From: a virus
Strand: one strand, 5' to 3'
Length of the DNA stretch: 64,000 nucleotides
IMG/VR virus record: IMGVR_UViG_3300024353_000005
Span: 1 to 64,000 of that record
The position numbers and the translations under genes are program-made. Below are positions 16,159-24,473 of this stretch, in pieces. The notes under the pieces were generated by a model that was not told where the DNA came from, ran no database searches, and was given only the letters and a program-made list of their open reading frames with translations. Numbering within the stretch: position 1 is the first letter of the stretch; every line of letters begins with the position of its first letter.

Positions 16159-18699
16159 TTACTCCTCCTCGTTTTCAACATTATCCGAATCGTGCATAGA
16201 ACCCCACTGTTCCCCGACCTTAATATCGGTATCCAAAGGAACTCTGAATCCTTCAGGGGCTTTGGTCATTTCCTCTTTTACTATCTTTGAAACTTTTTCA
16301 ATCTCATTATCAGGGACTTCACTTACAATACTGTCGTGGATGGTCAGCACAATTCTGGATTTGGTATTCGCTTTTAGCCTCTTATACACTTCAACCATTT
16401 GCAAGGCGACAATATCTGAAGCGGTTGACTGGACAGCCGAAGCTACAACTTTTCTCTCGTCTTTTTCGCTTAACATCTTATCTCTATCGTTAATATGAAA
16501 TAATGGTCTTTTTCTCCCAAACCAGCTCTTGACATATTCATGCCTTTTAGCACCGCTCACCGCAGCCCTGTTCCACCTTGAAGCCCTCGGATAAATCTGG
16601 TTAAAGTATCTTAACTGTTCCTCTGCCTCTTTTAAGGTTAATTTATATTGTTCGGCAATGGCCTTCGCACCACGACCATAAGGCACGCCGAAAACAAATG
16701 GCTTGCTCTTATCACGCTGTTCCTTGGTAATGTCCTCTTCTTTTGTCCTATATAATCTTGAGGCAGTGATGGTATGAATATCCTTTCCACTTTTAATATC
16801 GGATATCATTCGCTGGTCTTGGGATAAATGGGCTAAGACCCTAAACTCGATTTGCTTGCTGTCAGCCTCCAATAATCTGCATCCTTTTTTCGCTATAAAG
16901 CAGTCCCTAAAGTCTTTGCCATATTCCTTCGGAACATTCTGGAGATTTGGCCTGCTTGACGAAATTCTTCCAGTCCGAGTAATATGCTGATTATATTCTG
17001 TGTGTATCCTGTCATTCTCGTCCAAGGATTCGAGAGTTGGGCAGATATAAGTGTTATACATTTTCGTCAGCTTTTTATATTTGAGAATCAGTTTTATAAC
17101 GGGATGCTTTCCTTCCAACTTTTCCAGTGTCTTTTTATCTGTGGATAAGGCTGTTCCCTTTTTAGTCTTTTCTGGCTTGGGCATTTTTAAAACATCATAG
17201 AATAACTCGGCCAATTGTTGATGAGATTTGAAATTGAACTTGGGTCGTTCAACCTTATCCAGATATTCCTTCAGTGTATTCCGCTTCTTAATTATTTTAG
17301 AGCTTTTATACTTGGCCTTCTGCTTATTGACAAGTTTCTTGTATTGCCTGTTCCCAACTGTTTTAATCGCTGGCAGAGAGTATAGTTTGGTTTCCGTTTC
17401 CTTCAAGTTGCGAGCATACTGTAATTTTAATCGTTCCAATTTTTTCCTGTCAATCTGGACACCATTCAGCTCAATATCTGCCAAGACTATTGATTCTGGA
17501 AGCATTATATTATAAAGAACGAAGTCCATTTTTTCTTTTGTAATCTGTGGCGACAATTTATGATAAATCCTGAAAGTGCAATCTGCATCCGCACAGGCAT
17601 ACCACAATATATCGTCGTAATGTTCTTTGATATATTTTGGGTCACTGAATTGTTTCGGGTCAACCTTTTCAGCATAATTACCCATATCTGTGTAAGTCCA
17701 AGCCATTTCCTTTAATCCGTGGCTATGTCGGGGCGATTCCATATTCAGGGAGTAGTGAGCCAATTGCGTATCAAACTCTATCGTGCTTTCTATACCGAGA
17801 TGATATTTGAACCATTGAATATCGTGCTTGCCATTTTGGTATATTTTTTTAAGGTCTTCCCTATCAAAGTATTTGCGAAGTTCATTTAGAATCCAATTAT
17901 ATTGCTGATTGTTCCAAATCCGCTTAAGGTTTCTGTCCAATATGGGCAAGACTATCCCAGTATTCTCCTTCCAGCTAAAAGATATACAAAGCAATTTGCC
18001 ATTATAAGGTCGCAGGGCGGTAGATTCTGTGTCAATGGAGTTTTCCTTAATCTGCCTTAATCTGTAAAATAACAGTTTAACCTTTTTCATATCATTGCAA
18101 ACAACATATTTCACAGGGGATGTTTTCCTTTTAATCCGCCCCTTGGTTTTGCTCGCCTCTTTTACAAATTCCAGAGCCTTGATAAACTTATCCCTTATCT
18201 CATTATTCTGCGAATTTCTAATAATATAGCTCGGATGAATTAGCGGTATGCAAGTAACCTGAAACTCGTCGCTCCAAAATGGCTGCCCCTGAAATTTGAG
18301 GGAGCCAGTTTTGTTCAGCACCTGTTTCATAGCGACATTTCCAAGCAAGCCGATTACATTGGGCTTGATAGTGTTGATTTCGTTGACCAGAAATTCCCTG
18401 CAAGCCTTCATCTCTTTAGCCATTGGAGTTCTATTCTGGGGCGGTCGGCAACGGCAACTATTGCTCAAGAATATATCTGCTCTGTTTATACCAGCTTCTT
18501 TCAAACATTTATCAAGTTCCTTGCCTGCTTTGCCCACAAATGGCTCTTTCTTAAGTAGCTCGTCGTTTCCAGGAGCCTCACCAATGAGCATAATTTTGGC
18601 AGATTTAGAACCACAACCAGAAAGGCAGATTACCTTGTGCCTACCATCGTTGGTCGTGCTTGTCAAATGTAAAGGGCATTTTGTGCAGTATACTGACAT
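16159..18699 (-). CDS. uracil-DNA glycosylase / 3'-5' exonuclease / DNA polymerase I fusion
   Basis: 846 aa, three parts. Residues 1-180 form a family 4-type uracil-DNA glycosylase with Cys at 5, 8, 82/84 and 100 for an iron-sulphur cluster, GEAPG at 40-44 and HPSY at 155-158. Residues about 195-400 form a DnaQ-type exonuclease (IDTEST with D223 and E225, NGKHDIQWF, CADADCTFR). Residues about 400-846 form family A polymerase with motif A EADSKQIEFR, O-helix RDKSKPFVFGVPYG and motif C TIHDS. All catalytic residues seem present. This is the replicative polymerase, with a built-in uracil-removal or uracil-sensing domain; a similar fusion is known in SPO1-type phages. Confidence 0.95.
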   Translation of the reverse strand: MSVYCTKCPLHLTSTTNDGRHKVICLSGCGSKSAKIMLIGEAPGNDELLKKEPFVGKAGKELDKCLKEAGINRADIFLSNSCRCRPPQNRTPMAKEMKACREFLVNEINTIKPNVIGLLGNVAMKQVLNKTGSLKFQGQPFWSDEFQVTCIPLIHPSYIIRNSQNNEIRDKFIKALEFVKEASKTKGRIKRKTSPVKYVVCNDMKKVKLLFYRLRQIKENSIDTESTALRPYNGKLLCISFSWKENTGIVLPILDRNLKRIWNNQQYNWILNELRKYFDREDLKKIYQNGKHDIQWFKYHLGIESTIEFDTQLAHYSLNMESPRHSHGLKEMAWTYTDMGNYAEKVDPKQFSDPKYIKEHYDDILWYACADADCTFRIYHKLSPQITKEKMDFVLYNIMLPESIVLADIELNGVQIDRKKLERLKLQYARNLKETETKLYSLPAIKTVGNRQYKKLVNKQKAKYKSSKIIKKRNTLKEYLDKVERPKFNFKSHQQLAELFYDVLKMPKPEKTKKGTALSTDKKTLEKLEGKHPVIKLILKYKKLTKMYNTYICPTLESLDENDRIHTEYNQHITRTGRISSSRPNLQNVPKEYGKDFRDCFIAKKGCRLLEADSKQIEFRVLAHLSQDQRMISDIKSGKDIHTITASRLYRTKEEDITKEQRDKSKPFVFGVPYGRGAKAIAEQYKLTLKEAEEQLRYFNQIYPRASRWNRAAVSGAKRHEYVKSWFGRKRPLFHINDRDKMLSEKDERKVVASAVQSTASDIVALQMVEVYKRLKANTKSRIVLTIHDSIVSEVPDNEIEKVSKIVKEEMTKAPEGFRVPLDTDIKVGEQWGSMHDSDNVENEEE

Positions 18700-20136
18700 T
18701 TAATTTCCCTTTATTCTATGTTTCGCTATTTCAGAATATTCTTTGCTCATCTCAATACCAATAAACTTGCGATTAAGTAATTTAGCCGATATACCAGTTG
18801 TACCTGAACCCACGAAAGGGTCTAAAATAATATCTCCCTCCCTTGAACCCAAAATAATGAGATAGCTCATAAGTTTAATGGGTTTTACTGTGGGATGATT
18901 ATTCTTATACTTATAGCCATTTTTCTTTGAAGTAACTTTTTTTTCTGCTGGACAGTGGCATCTCGGCTCTCCACCAATAAATTTTAATCCACAATTTCCA
19001 CATTTATCTGCCCAAACTCGATTTTTGGCATCTTGATCTTGCGTTTTATCTGTTAAATTTTCACACCCTTTATTCTTCTCACTTTTACTAGCTTTAGGCA
19101 CTATTAAATAAGGAAATACTTTCTGGACTTCTGGTGGTAATTTTTTAATTCGTTCAGCCCACCACGAATCTAAATCGAAATAACGGGAATATGAACCAGA
19201 ATCATTATGAGTGATTTGTCTTTGTCCTTTTCCTCCTAATTTATGTTCGACAAATCTTCCTTCTTGTCTCCGAATACAATTCTGTCCAGATTTGCTAATT
19301 TTCCCATTATTTAATACATCATTACTTACTATTAAATTAGCAGGGAAACGACCTTTTTGATTAATATGTGCATCACCAGCTTGTTGCTTTGTTTTACTAG
19401 GTAGAAGACTTGTGCCACCATATTTTTGAATACCTTCTTTATGTCCAACTTTGCTTTTTTCTTTATCTTTCTCACTTTTATAAGGTATTCTACAATTATC
19501 TAACCAAGTAATTCCTTTACCATTCTTTAATGCTTGGTCTACGTAGGTTTTTTCAGATAAAGATTTCATCGCTATTACTATTATTTCAACTGCGGGCTTC
19601 ATTTGACATCCACCATAGGAACCTTCTAATGCAGATGTTCCTTCAGTTTCAAATATTTCTCTTCTTTTCAGTTTACCATTATGGGCTTGATTTATCGGCA
19701 TACCTTTTTCTGTTGAGACATAAGAACCTTTACTTTTAATAACTTTTCTTTTTCTTCCTAGTCTCTTATCTATCTTCTTCCCAATGTTACTTGCCTTCGG
19801 AAATCCACTAGCATATGCCCAATAAATACTGCTAAACCCAGTTTCAAATCCAGCTTCTTGTAAATTATAAATCATCCTACTTAATACATCTTGTCTTGGT
19901 GCAGACATTATAAATGCAAATGCTCCAGGTTTTAATACTCGCAAACATTCTTTCCAATGGGAAACAGGAATAACTACTTTATCCCAATTTTTGCCCATAA
20001 AAGAATATCCATAAGGTGGGTCAGTTACTATTAAATCCATATAATCATCTGGCAGTTTCCGCATAACATCCAGACAGTTACCATTATATAGCCTAATCCC
20101 ATTTTCCGAATAATATAGATAGTCTTTAAGTTTCAT
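18700..20136 (-). CDS. DNA methyltransferase (beta-type, DPPY) with zinc insertion
   Basis: 478 aa. Catalytic DPPYGYSF near 38-41 in the N-terminal part and SAM motif LDPFVGSGTTGISAKLLN near the C-terminus, the order of the beta class of N6-adenine/N4-cytosine enzymes. A zinc knuckle (CGNCGLKF and CHC) lies in the target-recognition insert at about 395-415. Overlaps the upstream gene by 11 nt. Probably an orphan enzyme, as no restriction partner is visible. Confidence 0.9.
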   Translation of the reverse strand: MKLKDYLYYSENGIRLYNGNCLDVMRKLPDDYMDLIVTDPPYGYSFMGKNWDKVVIPVSHWKECLRVLKPGAFAFIMSAPRQDVLSRMIYNLQEAGFETGFSSIYWAYASGFPKASNIGKKIDKRLGRKRKVIKSKGSYVSTEKGMPINQAHNGKLKRREIFETEGTSALEGSYGGCQMKPAVEIIVIAMKSLSEKTYVDQALKNGKGITWLDNCRIPYKSEKDKEKSKVGHKEGIQKYGGTSLLPSKTKQQAGDAHINQKGRFPANLIVSNDVLNNGKISKSGQNCIRRQEGRFVEHKLGGKGQRQITHNDSGSYSRYFDLDSWWAERIKKLPPEVQKVFPYLIVPKASKSEKNKGCENLTDKTQDQDAKNRVWADKCGNCGLKFIGGEPRCHCPAEKKVTSKKNGYKYKNNHPTVKPIKLMSYLIILGSREGDIILDPFVGSGTTGISAKLLNRKFIGIEMSKEYSEIAKHRIKGN

Positions 20137-20605
20137 TTTTTCTCTTGGTTTGCTTTTTAAATGTGATAACTAATATTCCATTTTTCTCTTCGGTCTCAAT
20201 AGTATTCAAATCAATCATTCGAGGTAATAATATTTCATCTTTTTCGCCTATTGAAAGAATATCGTCTTTAAGAGCATATTGATTAGTCCCGCTTACTATT
20301 ATTTTAAATTTATCTTTCTCATTAAATTTATCAATCATAACATTATTCTTTTCAACTTTTACCCTATGGCTTTTAATCTTTCTACGGACTGTTCCTGCTT
20401 TAGTCCGATACCTTTTTACACTTCTTATTCCAAAATTAAATGCTTCTGGATTACCTAAATTAAATGAGTTCCCTAAAACACGCCCCCTTATCCCAGTAAG
20501 TATTTTTGCTTTTTTAGTTTCTGGTAAAATTTCGGAAAATCTTTTTACTATGTTCACAGGACTTCTCCCTGTGCTGGTTCTAGGTGGTATACTTCTAAGA
20601 GCCAT
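20126..20605 (-). CDS. HSP20/alpha-crystallin-like protein, 159 aa
   Basis: The C-terminal 75 residues have the small heat-shock protein pattern: FKIIVSG, a linker with IGEKDEILLPRMIDL, then NGILVITFKK (compare the usual N-G-V-L x I x L-P-K end). The basic N-terminal 80 residues (RVLGNSFNLGNPEAFNFGIRS) are unlike chaperones. Could be a chaperone-fold scaffold rather than a stress protein. Assignment tentative. Confidence 0.5.
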   Translation of the reverse strand: MALRSIPPRTSTGRSPVNIVKRFSEILPETKKAKILTGIRGRVLGNSFNLGNPEAFNFGIRSVKRYRTKAGTVRRKIKSHRVKVEKNNVMIDKFNEKDKFKIIVSGTNQYALKDDILSIGEKDEILLPRMIDLNTIETEEKNGILVITFKKQTKRKNET

Positions 20606-20858
20606 TTTTCAAATCCTTCATTATCTGGTTAAATTTTATATCAATCTCATCAGATTTACAATAATCTGGCAATTTTTCTTTTAAGAAATGAGCAAGCCCC
20701 TGATTGGCTCTCGCTAAATTTAATATAAGTTCAGACAGTTCATTTCGTCTTTTTCTATTAGTTTCTTCCTTCATAAGCACAGATAAATTTTCTGTGGCTT
20801 TAAGGACTATTTTGACACATTCTTTGAGATTGTCAAATCGTTGCAGGCTTTGATTCAT
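20595..20858 (-). CDS. helical hypothetical protein, 87 aa
   Basis: All-helical (NQSLQRFDNLKECVKIVL ... KEETNRKRRNELSELIL). Start at 20858 is fixed by the TGATG overlap with the upstream gene. No family recognised. Confidence 0.65.
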   Translation of the reverse strand: MNQSLQRFDNLKECVKIVLKATENLSVLMKEETNRKRRNELSELILNLARANQGLAHFLKEKLPDYCKSDEIDIKFNQIMKDLKNGS

Positions 20859-20977
20859 CACAATTTTTTCTCTATTCTGCTTAAGTAAGACTTGATTTTG
20901 ATTAGTTCTTTCAATATTTCCTTTAAGACAGCCTTAAATTCCTTAACCTCTGATATAAACAATCCTAAATTAAACAT
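20858..20977 (-). CDS. helical peptide, 39 aa
   Basis: MFNLGLFISEVKEFKAVLKE and a lysine-rich end; a single long helix. SD GGAGAGAAT immediately upstream lies inside the end of the gene at 20970-21143, and the gene ends in TGATG. Coupled small cistron of unknown function. Confidence 0.6.
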   Translation of the reverse strand: MFNLGLFISEVKEFKAVLKEILKELIKIKSYLSRIEKKL

Positions 20978-21143
20978 TATTCTCTCCAAAACTTTCCAAT
21001 AAACTATTGATTTTCTCTAAATGATTTTTGGCTTCTTCAACTGCTTTTTTCTGCTTTTCGGTATGTGGAAAATTTGCTATAATAGTCTCCAGCATCTTTT
21101 TCTGCTCTTTTAATTTTTCAACTACATCCTTAAGATTGTTCAT
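20970..21143 (-). CDS. coiled-coil peptide, 57 aa
   Basis: Heptad-like helix (NNLKDVVEKLKEQKKMLET, then KQKKAVEEAKNHLEK). TAATG coupling to the small basic protein gene upstream. Likely an oligomerising adaptor; function unknown. Confidence 0.6.
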   Translation of the reverse strand: MNNLKDVVEKLKEQKKMLETIIANFPHTEKQKKAVEEAKNHLEKINSLLESFGENNV

Positions 21144-21433
21144 TATTTCCTACCTGTGGTCTCATTCTTGGACTTTTTCTGCTTCTTATCCTTTTCAATT
21201 CTTTCCTTCGCCAGCTTATGTTGTTCTAAAAGGTCTACTTTACCTAATGTTGTTCCTTCCTCTTCTTCTTTCTTTTTAATTTTAAACCTTGGAGGATTAA
21301 ACTTAGGTAAACCATATGCACCCATCTCTTTTAGCCAATTCCGTTCCCTGATGGCCTTTGACAATCTTTCATGTCTTTTTAATACTGAACGAGCCTTCTG
21401 TCTTCTTCGTTTTAAGGATTTATGCAAACTCAT
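21143..21433 (-). CDS. small basic protein, PVC-bacteria-like, 96 aa
   Basis: Begins MSLHKSLKRRRQKARSVLKR, then ERLSKAIRERNWL, GLPKF and a lysine-rich tail. The MSLH-start, R-SVL-x-R-xER-core and GLPK element match my memory of a short ribosome-associated basic protein typical of Planctomycetes, Verrucomicrobia, Chlamydiae and Omnitrophota. The tail here is about 35 residues longer than I recall for the cellular form. If confirmed it is a host-derived gene and a host clue. TAATG coupling downstream. Confidence 0.5.
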   Translation of the reverse strand: MSLHKSLKRRRQKARSVLKRHERLSKAIRERNWLKEMGAYGLPKFNPPRFKIKKKEEEEGTTLGKVDLLEQHKLAKERIEKDKKQKKSKNETTGRK

Positions 21434-21454
21434 TTGATATTCTCCATTTAATTT

Positions 21455-21682
21455 TCATCCCCAATATCCGCCATATCTCATGTCAATTGAGAACCATACT
21501 ATTTCAAGTGCAACCCAAACAAATTCTAATAAAAGAATAAATGCAGTAGTTATCTTAATGTATCTATCAGTAACTTTTCCATCTAATAAGAAGTAAAGAA
21601 ATCTTCCTATAAGACCCTTTTTCTGAAGTTTATATTTATTTCTTCTTCGTTTTTTTATTTTTCTTCTTGTTTTTCTTGGCAT
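21455..21682 (-). CDS. basic N-terminus plus single membrane span, 75 aa
   Basis: First 22 residues are almost all Lys/Arg (PRKTRRKIKKRRRNKYKLQKK), then a hydrophobic segment at about 44-62 and a short Gly/Tyr tail. Suggests a membrane protein that could also contact nucleic acid. Overlaps the upstream gene by 47 nt in another frame; SD GAGGAATTATC. Confidence 0.6.
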   Translation of the reverse strand: MPRKTRRKIKKRRRNKYKLQKKGLIGRFLYFLLDGKVTDRYIKITTAFILLLEFVWVALEIVWFSIDMRYGGYWG

Positions 21683-21842
21683 TGATAATTCCTCGTTTTT
21701 TCAAATAACGCATAACATCATCTACAATATACCAACGAATATCTCGCAAGCAATCATCTACAATTTCTGTAAGGTCTTGTTTAGTTTTACGGATATTTGT
21801 TAATCTTACTTTTTTTCTTGTCCGTAATTTGGGATGTTTCAT
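21636..21842 (-). CDS. basic hypothetical protein, 68 aa
   Basis: MKHPKLRTRKKVRLTNIRKT, a central helical DLTEIVDDCLRDIRWYIVDD, and a poly-lysine tail (KKNKKKNKKTKKK). Likely nucleic-acid binding. SD AAAGG close to the ATG. Confidence 0.6.
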   Translation of the reverse strand: MKHPKLRTRKKVRLTNIRKTKQDLTEIVDDCLRDIRWYIVDDVMRYLKKRGIINAKKNKKKNKKTKKK

Positions 21843-22109
21843 TTATTTACCTTTCGCAGTATCATTCTTTTTCCTTCTTTCCAATTCCTTAAGATTTAAT
21901 ATTTTCAAGCCTTCTTCACGAAGATTACCCGCTACTAAATCCACATCTTTATCGGAAGTCCCTAGATGTTTGATTTCGCCTTTCCTCTTTTCTAAAATTT
22001 CCTTAAACTCCTCAGTCATCGAATCTCCAGCCTTCTTACCATGCTTCATAGCCAATTCGTATATTTCCATATAGATTTCGGGAGTCATAAGCCATACATC
22101 ATTTGCCAT
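21843..22109 (-). CDS. hypothetical protein, 88 aa
   Basis: Start MANDVWLMTPEIYMEIYELA at 22109 behind AGGGAGAGTATA. Helical, Lys/Glu rich. Overlaps the previous gene by 11 nt. No family recognised. Confidence 0.65.
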   Translation of the reverse strand: MANDVWLMTPEIYMEIYELAMKHGKKAGDSMTEEFKEILEKRKGEIKHLGTSDKDVDLVAGNLREEGLKILNLKELERRKKNDTAKGK

Positions 22110-22386
22110 TATACTCTCCCTTATTCCATTTGTCATAAATCTTCTTCAATTTGGCTTGCAGATAGGTATTGCCTATGTTCTGCATACAGAACTCATCAAT
22201 TTTATAGAATAGTTTTTGGGCATCTACCAATTGCTTTTTATAGGCTTCTGCTATATCTTTCCAGTAGTCTGGGACTTTACTATTATCAACCATATAAATT
22301 GGTCTATGGCAATTTGGACATTTTATTTTATATTCCTGCAAAACTGGCTTTGATAAATCTAAAGATTCGCCCTCAAAAATACTCAT
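22099..22386 (-). CDS. hypothetical protein with one Cys pair, 95 aa
   Basis: CPNCHRPIYMVDNSK at about 23-37 is half a zinc ribbon; the rest is helical (AYKKQLVDAQKLFYKIDEF). The TAG of the preceding gene is directly followed by this ATG. Role unknown. Confidence 0.65.
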   Translation of the reverse strand: MSIFEGESLDLSKPVLQEYKIKCPNCHRPIYMVDNSKVPDYWKDIAEAYKKQLVDAQKLFYKIDEFCMQNIGNTYLQAKLKKIYDKWNKGEYNGK

Positions 22387-22545
22387 CTAATCCTCCTCAT
22401 AAAATACAATATCGCCAGTTTCTGGGTCATTATATCTTATCGCCTTTGGGTTGTTTATAACATTTTTACCTATGAGCATCCCTATCAAAGATTTGAAAGG
22501 CGAGGTTACTATATCTAATTCACTTATTCTTGCTAATATTTTCAT
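22387..22545 (-). CDS. hypothetical protein, 52 aa
   Basis: MKILARISELDIVTSPFKSL then a beta-like ATGDIV-type C-terminus (PETGDIVFYEEDstop). SD GAGGACG before the ATG; last codons GAG GAG GAT TAG provide the next SD. Unknown function. Confidence 0.6.
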   Translation of the reverse strand: MKILARISELDIVTSPFKSLIGMLIGKNVINNPKAIRYNDPETGDIVFYEED

Positions 22546-22557
22546 TTCGTCCTCTTT

Positions 22558-22932
22558 TTAACTAAATTCGTAACTAGCAAATTCAAAACCATCTATATCC
22601 ATTATCGTATCCTTTAAATACTCAAGGTTATAGGGAAAATTCTTTTTCATATAATTATTGTGGCTTCTATTCTTCTTATCTCTTTGGAGTTTTTGAACTA
22701 ATCTTATAAAACTATTTAAATTAATTTCTTCTCCATACTCATCAAATATTTTTCCGCCCCCTTCAATTTTTTCTTTTAACCATTTTTTCATTTGCTCCCA
22801 AGTTGTGTAAAATTTGCCATTATTATATTGCAAGTGAAATACCCAACCAAAACTATGTTTACCTAAATGCAAGGTATCATATCTTCTACATTCTTTACAT
22901 ATAGCAGTTCTCAAATAATAATTCGTTCCCAT
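22558..22932 (-). CDS. conserved phage protein, 124 aa
   Basis: Begins MGTNYYLRTAICKECRRYDT; LHLGKHSFGWVFHLQ and a helical C-terminus follow. The MGTNYY-C-x2-C-LHxGKxSxGW pattern is one I recall from many phage genomes, always uncharacterised. Cys pair may bind zinc. TAATG coupling upstream. Confidence 0.75.
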   Translation of the reverse strand: MGTNYYLRTAICKECRRYDTLHLGKHSFGWVFHLQYNNGKFYTTWEQMKKWLKEKIEGGGKIFDEYGEEINLNSFIRLVQKLQRDKKNRSHNNYMKKNFPYNLEYLKDTIMDIDGFEFASYEFS

Positions 22933-23063
22933 TACATTTCTCCTTTTACCTTATAAGCAAAATATTTTACTAAATTTTTGAAGTCTTTTCTAACTCTCCA
23001 ACATCTTCTCAATCCTAATGCTCTATATCTATACCAAAATTGAAAAAATCTAATAGCCTCCAT
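22932..23063 (-). CDS. small basic aromatic protein, 43 aa
   Basis: MEAIRFFQFWYRYRALGLRR, basic throughout. Coupled by TAATG at both ends: first to the ERCC4 nuclease, then to 22558-22932. Function unknown; may be a nuclease accessory peptide. Confidence 0.6.
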   Translation of the reverse strand: MEAIRFFQFWYRYRALGLRRCWRVRKDFKNLVKYFAYKVKGEM

Positions 23064-23665
23064 TATATCTCCCGCTTCATTCTATAATTAAAAAACTTGA
23101 TAAGAATCCTATATGCCAGTTGTTCTGCCAGTTTCGGGTTTCCAGCGAATACAACTTTTATGTTGTGCTTTATCATGAGGCTAATTAAAGTGGCTACTAT
23201 TAGTTTAACACTTACCTCGCCTGGGACTTTTCTCATCTGGGCTAAATCCCTAAACGAGCCTTCTATCAGAAGAAACTTATATGGAATTTTTTCCATGCGT
23301 TCTATTTCTCGCATAAATCGTTCCCTGTCCCCAGCGAAGTTTCCGAAGAGTTCGTTTATCCTTTTTCGCTCAATAATAATCTCGTTTTCAAAACCCTCTA
23401 AACTATAATCACCTGTTACCAGTTTTTTCATAACTATTTTTGCTTCTGCCTCTTTACCCTTAAATAAGTAGCCACAATTTTCTCTGGTATCAGTAATTAT
23501 CACAGGGATATGAATCCCTTTCTTGCGTCGCTTTATCCGCTTAAGCCAGTCCTCGCATTTGTAGCTGGTAACTTTGGTATAAGGGCAGTGCCTCACTCTG
23601 TCAAGACCACAGATTTTGCCCTGATTCCAGTATTCGCATAATAGTTTTTCGGTTTTCTTTTTCAT
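23063..23665 (-). CDS. ERCC4/XPF-type nuclease
   Basis: 200 aa. PVIITDTREN, TGDYSLEGFENEIIIERK and the following helix give the ERCC4 active site (D, then GDY, then E-R-K). A Cys-containing N-terminal region (about residues 10-40) may bind metal. Structure-specific endonuclease for flaps or branched DNA. Start at 23665 is set by the TAATG overlap; upstream in-frame ATG codons lie inside the preceding gene. Second or third structure-selective nuclease of the window. Confidence 0.85.
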   Translation of the reverse strand: MKKKTEKLLCEYWNQGKICGLDRVRHCPYTKVTSYKCEDWLKRIKRRKKGIHIPVIITDTRENCGYLFKGKEAEAKIVMKKLVTGDYSLEGFENEIIIERKRINELFGNFAGDRERFMREIERMEKIPYKFLLIEGSFRDLAQMRKVPGEVSVKLIVATLISLMIKHNIKVVFAGNPKLAEQLAYRILIKFFNYRMKREI

Positions 23666-23877
23666 TAGAATGGTGAGGTTATCTGTATTTCCTGTAGTTG
23701 CTTCCATCGATAGACTCTTCCACATTGGCACTGTAAAAGTTCTCCTGCTACAATAGGAAAGAGTAATAACTCCCTTTTATTAGGTTTGTATCTAATATCC
23801 AATAATTTCATTTTTCTTGAATGAGTATGACAAATTGGACATCTATAATTAGATATTGAGACCCATTGAGTTTTCAT
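23665..23877 (-). CDS. zinc-ribbon protein, 70 aa
   Basis: CPIC near 13 and CQCG near 50 form a ribbon split by a beta-like stretch (KRELLLFPIVAGELLQ). TAATG coupled to the nuclease gene. Role unknown. Confidence 0.65.
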   Translation of the reverse strand: MKTQWVSISNYRCPICHTHSRKMKLLDIRYKPNKRELLLFPIVAGELLQCQCGRVYRWKQLQEIQITSPF

Positions 23878-23889
23878 TTTTATCCCAAC

Positions 23890-24102
23890 CTATTCTGGTC
23901 GTTTATCCAAAGGCAAAGATCGTTTCATCTGTTCGACATATTCATCCAGATAGCCCTTCACATAGGTAATCATATCAAAGCCAAGTTGAAAGGTGGCGAT
24001 TTCTTGATAGTCGTCTTTGACCTTTTCCTCCACTATATACCGCCCATTCTCCTGTGTAATCCTGATGACTTTGCCTATTGTGATGATGTTTTTTTCAGCC
24101 AT
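23890..24102 (-). CDS. hypothetical protein, 70 aa
   Basis: Start MAEKNIITIGKVIRITQENG behind AGAGGTGTGAAAATGG, the same leader style as the SSB-like gene. Beta-rich first half then a helix with DMITYVKGYLDEYVEQM. No family recognised. Confidence 0.65.
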   Translation of the reverse strand: MAEKNIITIGKVIRITQENGRYIVEEKVKDDYQEIATFQLGFDMITYVKGYLDEYVEQMKRSLPLDKRPE

Positions 24103-24114
24103 TTTCACACCTCT

Positions 24115-24276
24115 TTATATCCCTATACATTTTATTAATTTGTAAAATCGTCGATAAGCAAAAACCGCTTTTTCTACTTTCTTTATTAAATATTCTCTTT
24201 CACGTTTACTTTTACAATTTTTGACACAAAAACTATTTCCTCGACCATTTAATCTTAAAATTTGAATATTACTCAT
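24115..24276 (-). CDS. small basic protein, 53 aa
   Basis: MSNIQILRLNGRGNSFCVKN, with further Cys at about 21 and 50; lysine/arginine rich. SD AAAGGAGGAATAAATG. May bind RNA; function unknown. Confidence 0.6.
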   Translation of the reverse strand: MSNIQILRLNGRGNSFCVKNCKSKREREYLIKKVEKAVFAYRRFYKLIKCIGI

Positions 24277-24289
24277 TTATTCCTCCTTT

Positions 24290-24454
24290 CTATGGTTTCA
24301 AAATAGTTTTCAATAACTCCATAGCCTCTTTTTTCTTGAAGCCTGCTTCTTGATATGCTTTATACATCTCATAAAGACCTTTAGCCATCTCATCTTTTAC
24401 TTTAAGTAAATTAGCTACAGCTTCCTGCATTTGTCGAAATTGAACATCTGTCAT
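24290..24454 (-). CDS. helical hypothetical protein, 54 aa
   Basis: Start MTDVQFRQMQEAVANLLKVK behind AAAGGATAATAAA; a longer ORF upstream is disfavoured because it lacks an SD. Ends FKKKEAMELLKTILKP, resembling short helical adaptor peptides. Unknown. Confidence 0.6.
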   Translation of the reverse strand: MTDVQFRQMQEAVANLLKVKDEMAKGLYEMYKAYQEAGFKKKEAMELLKTILKP

Positions 24455-24473
24455 TTTATTATCCTTTCCAAAA

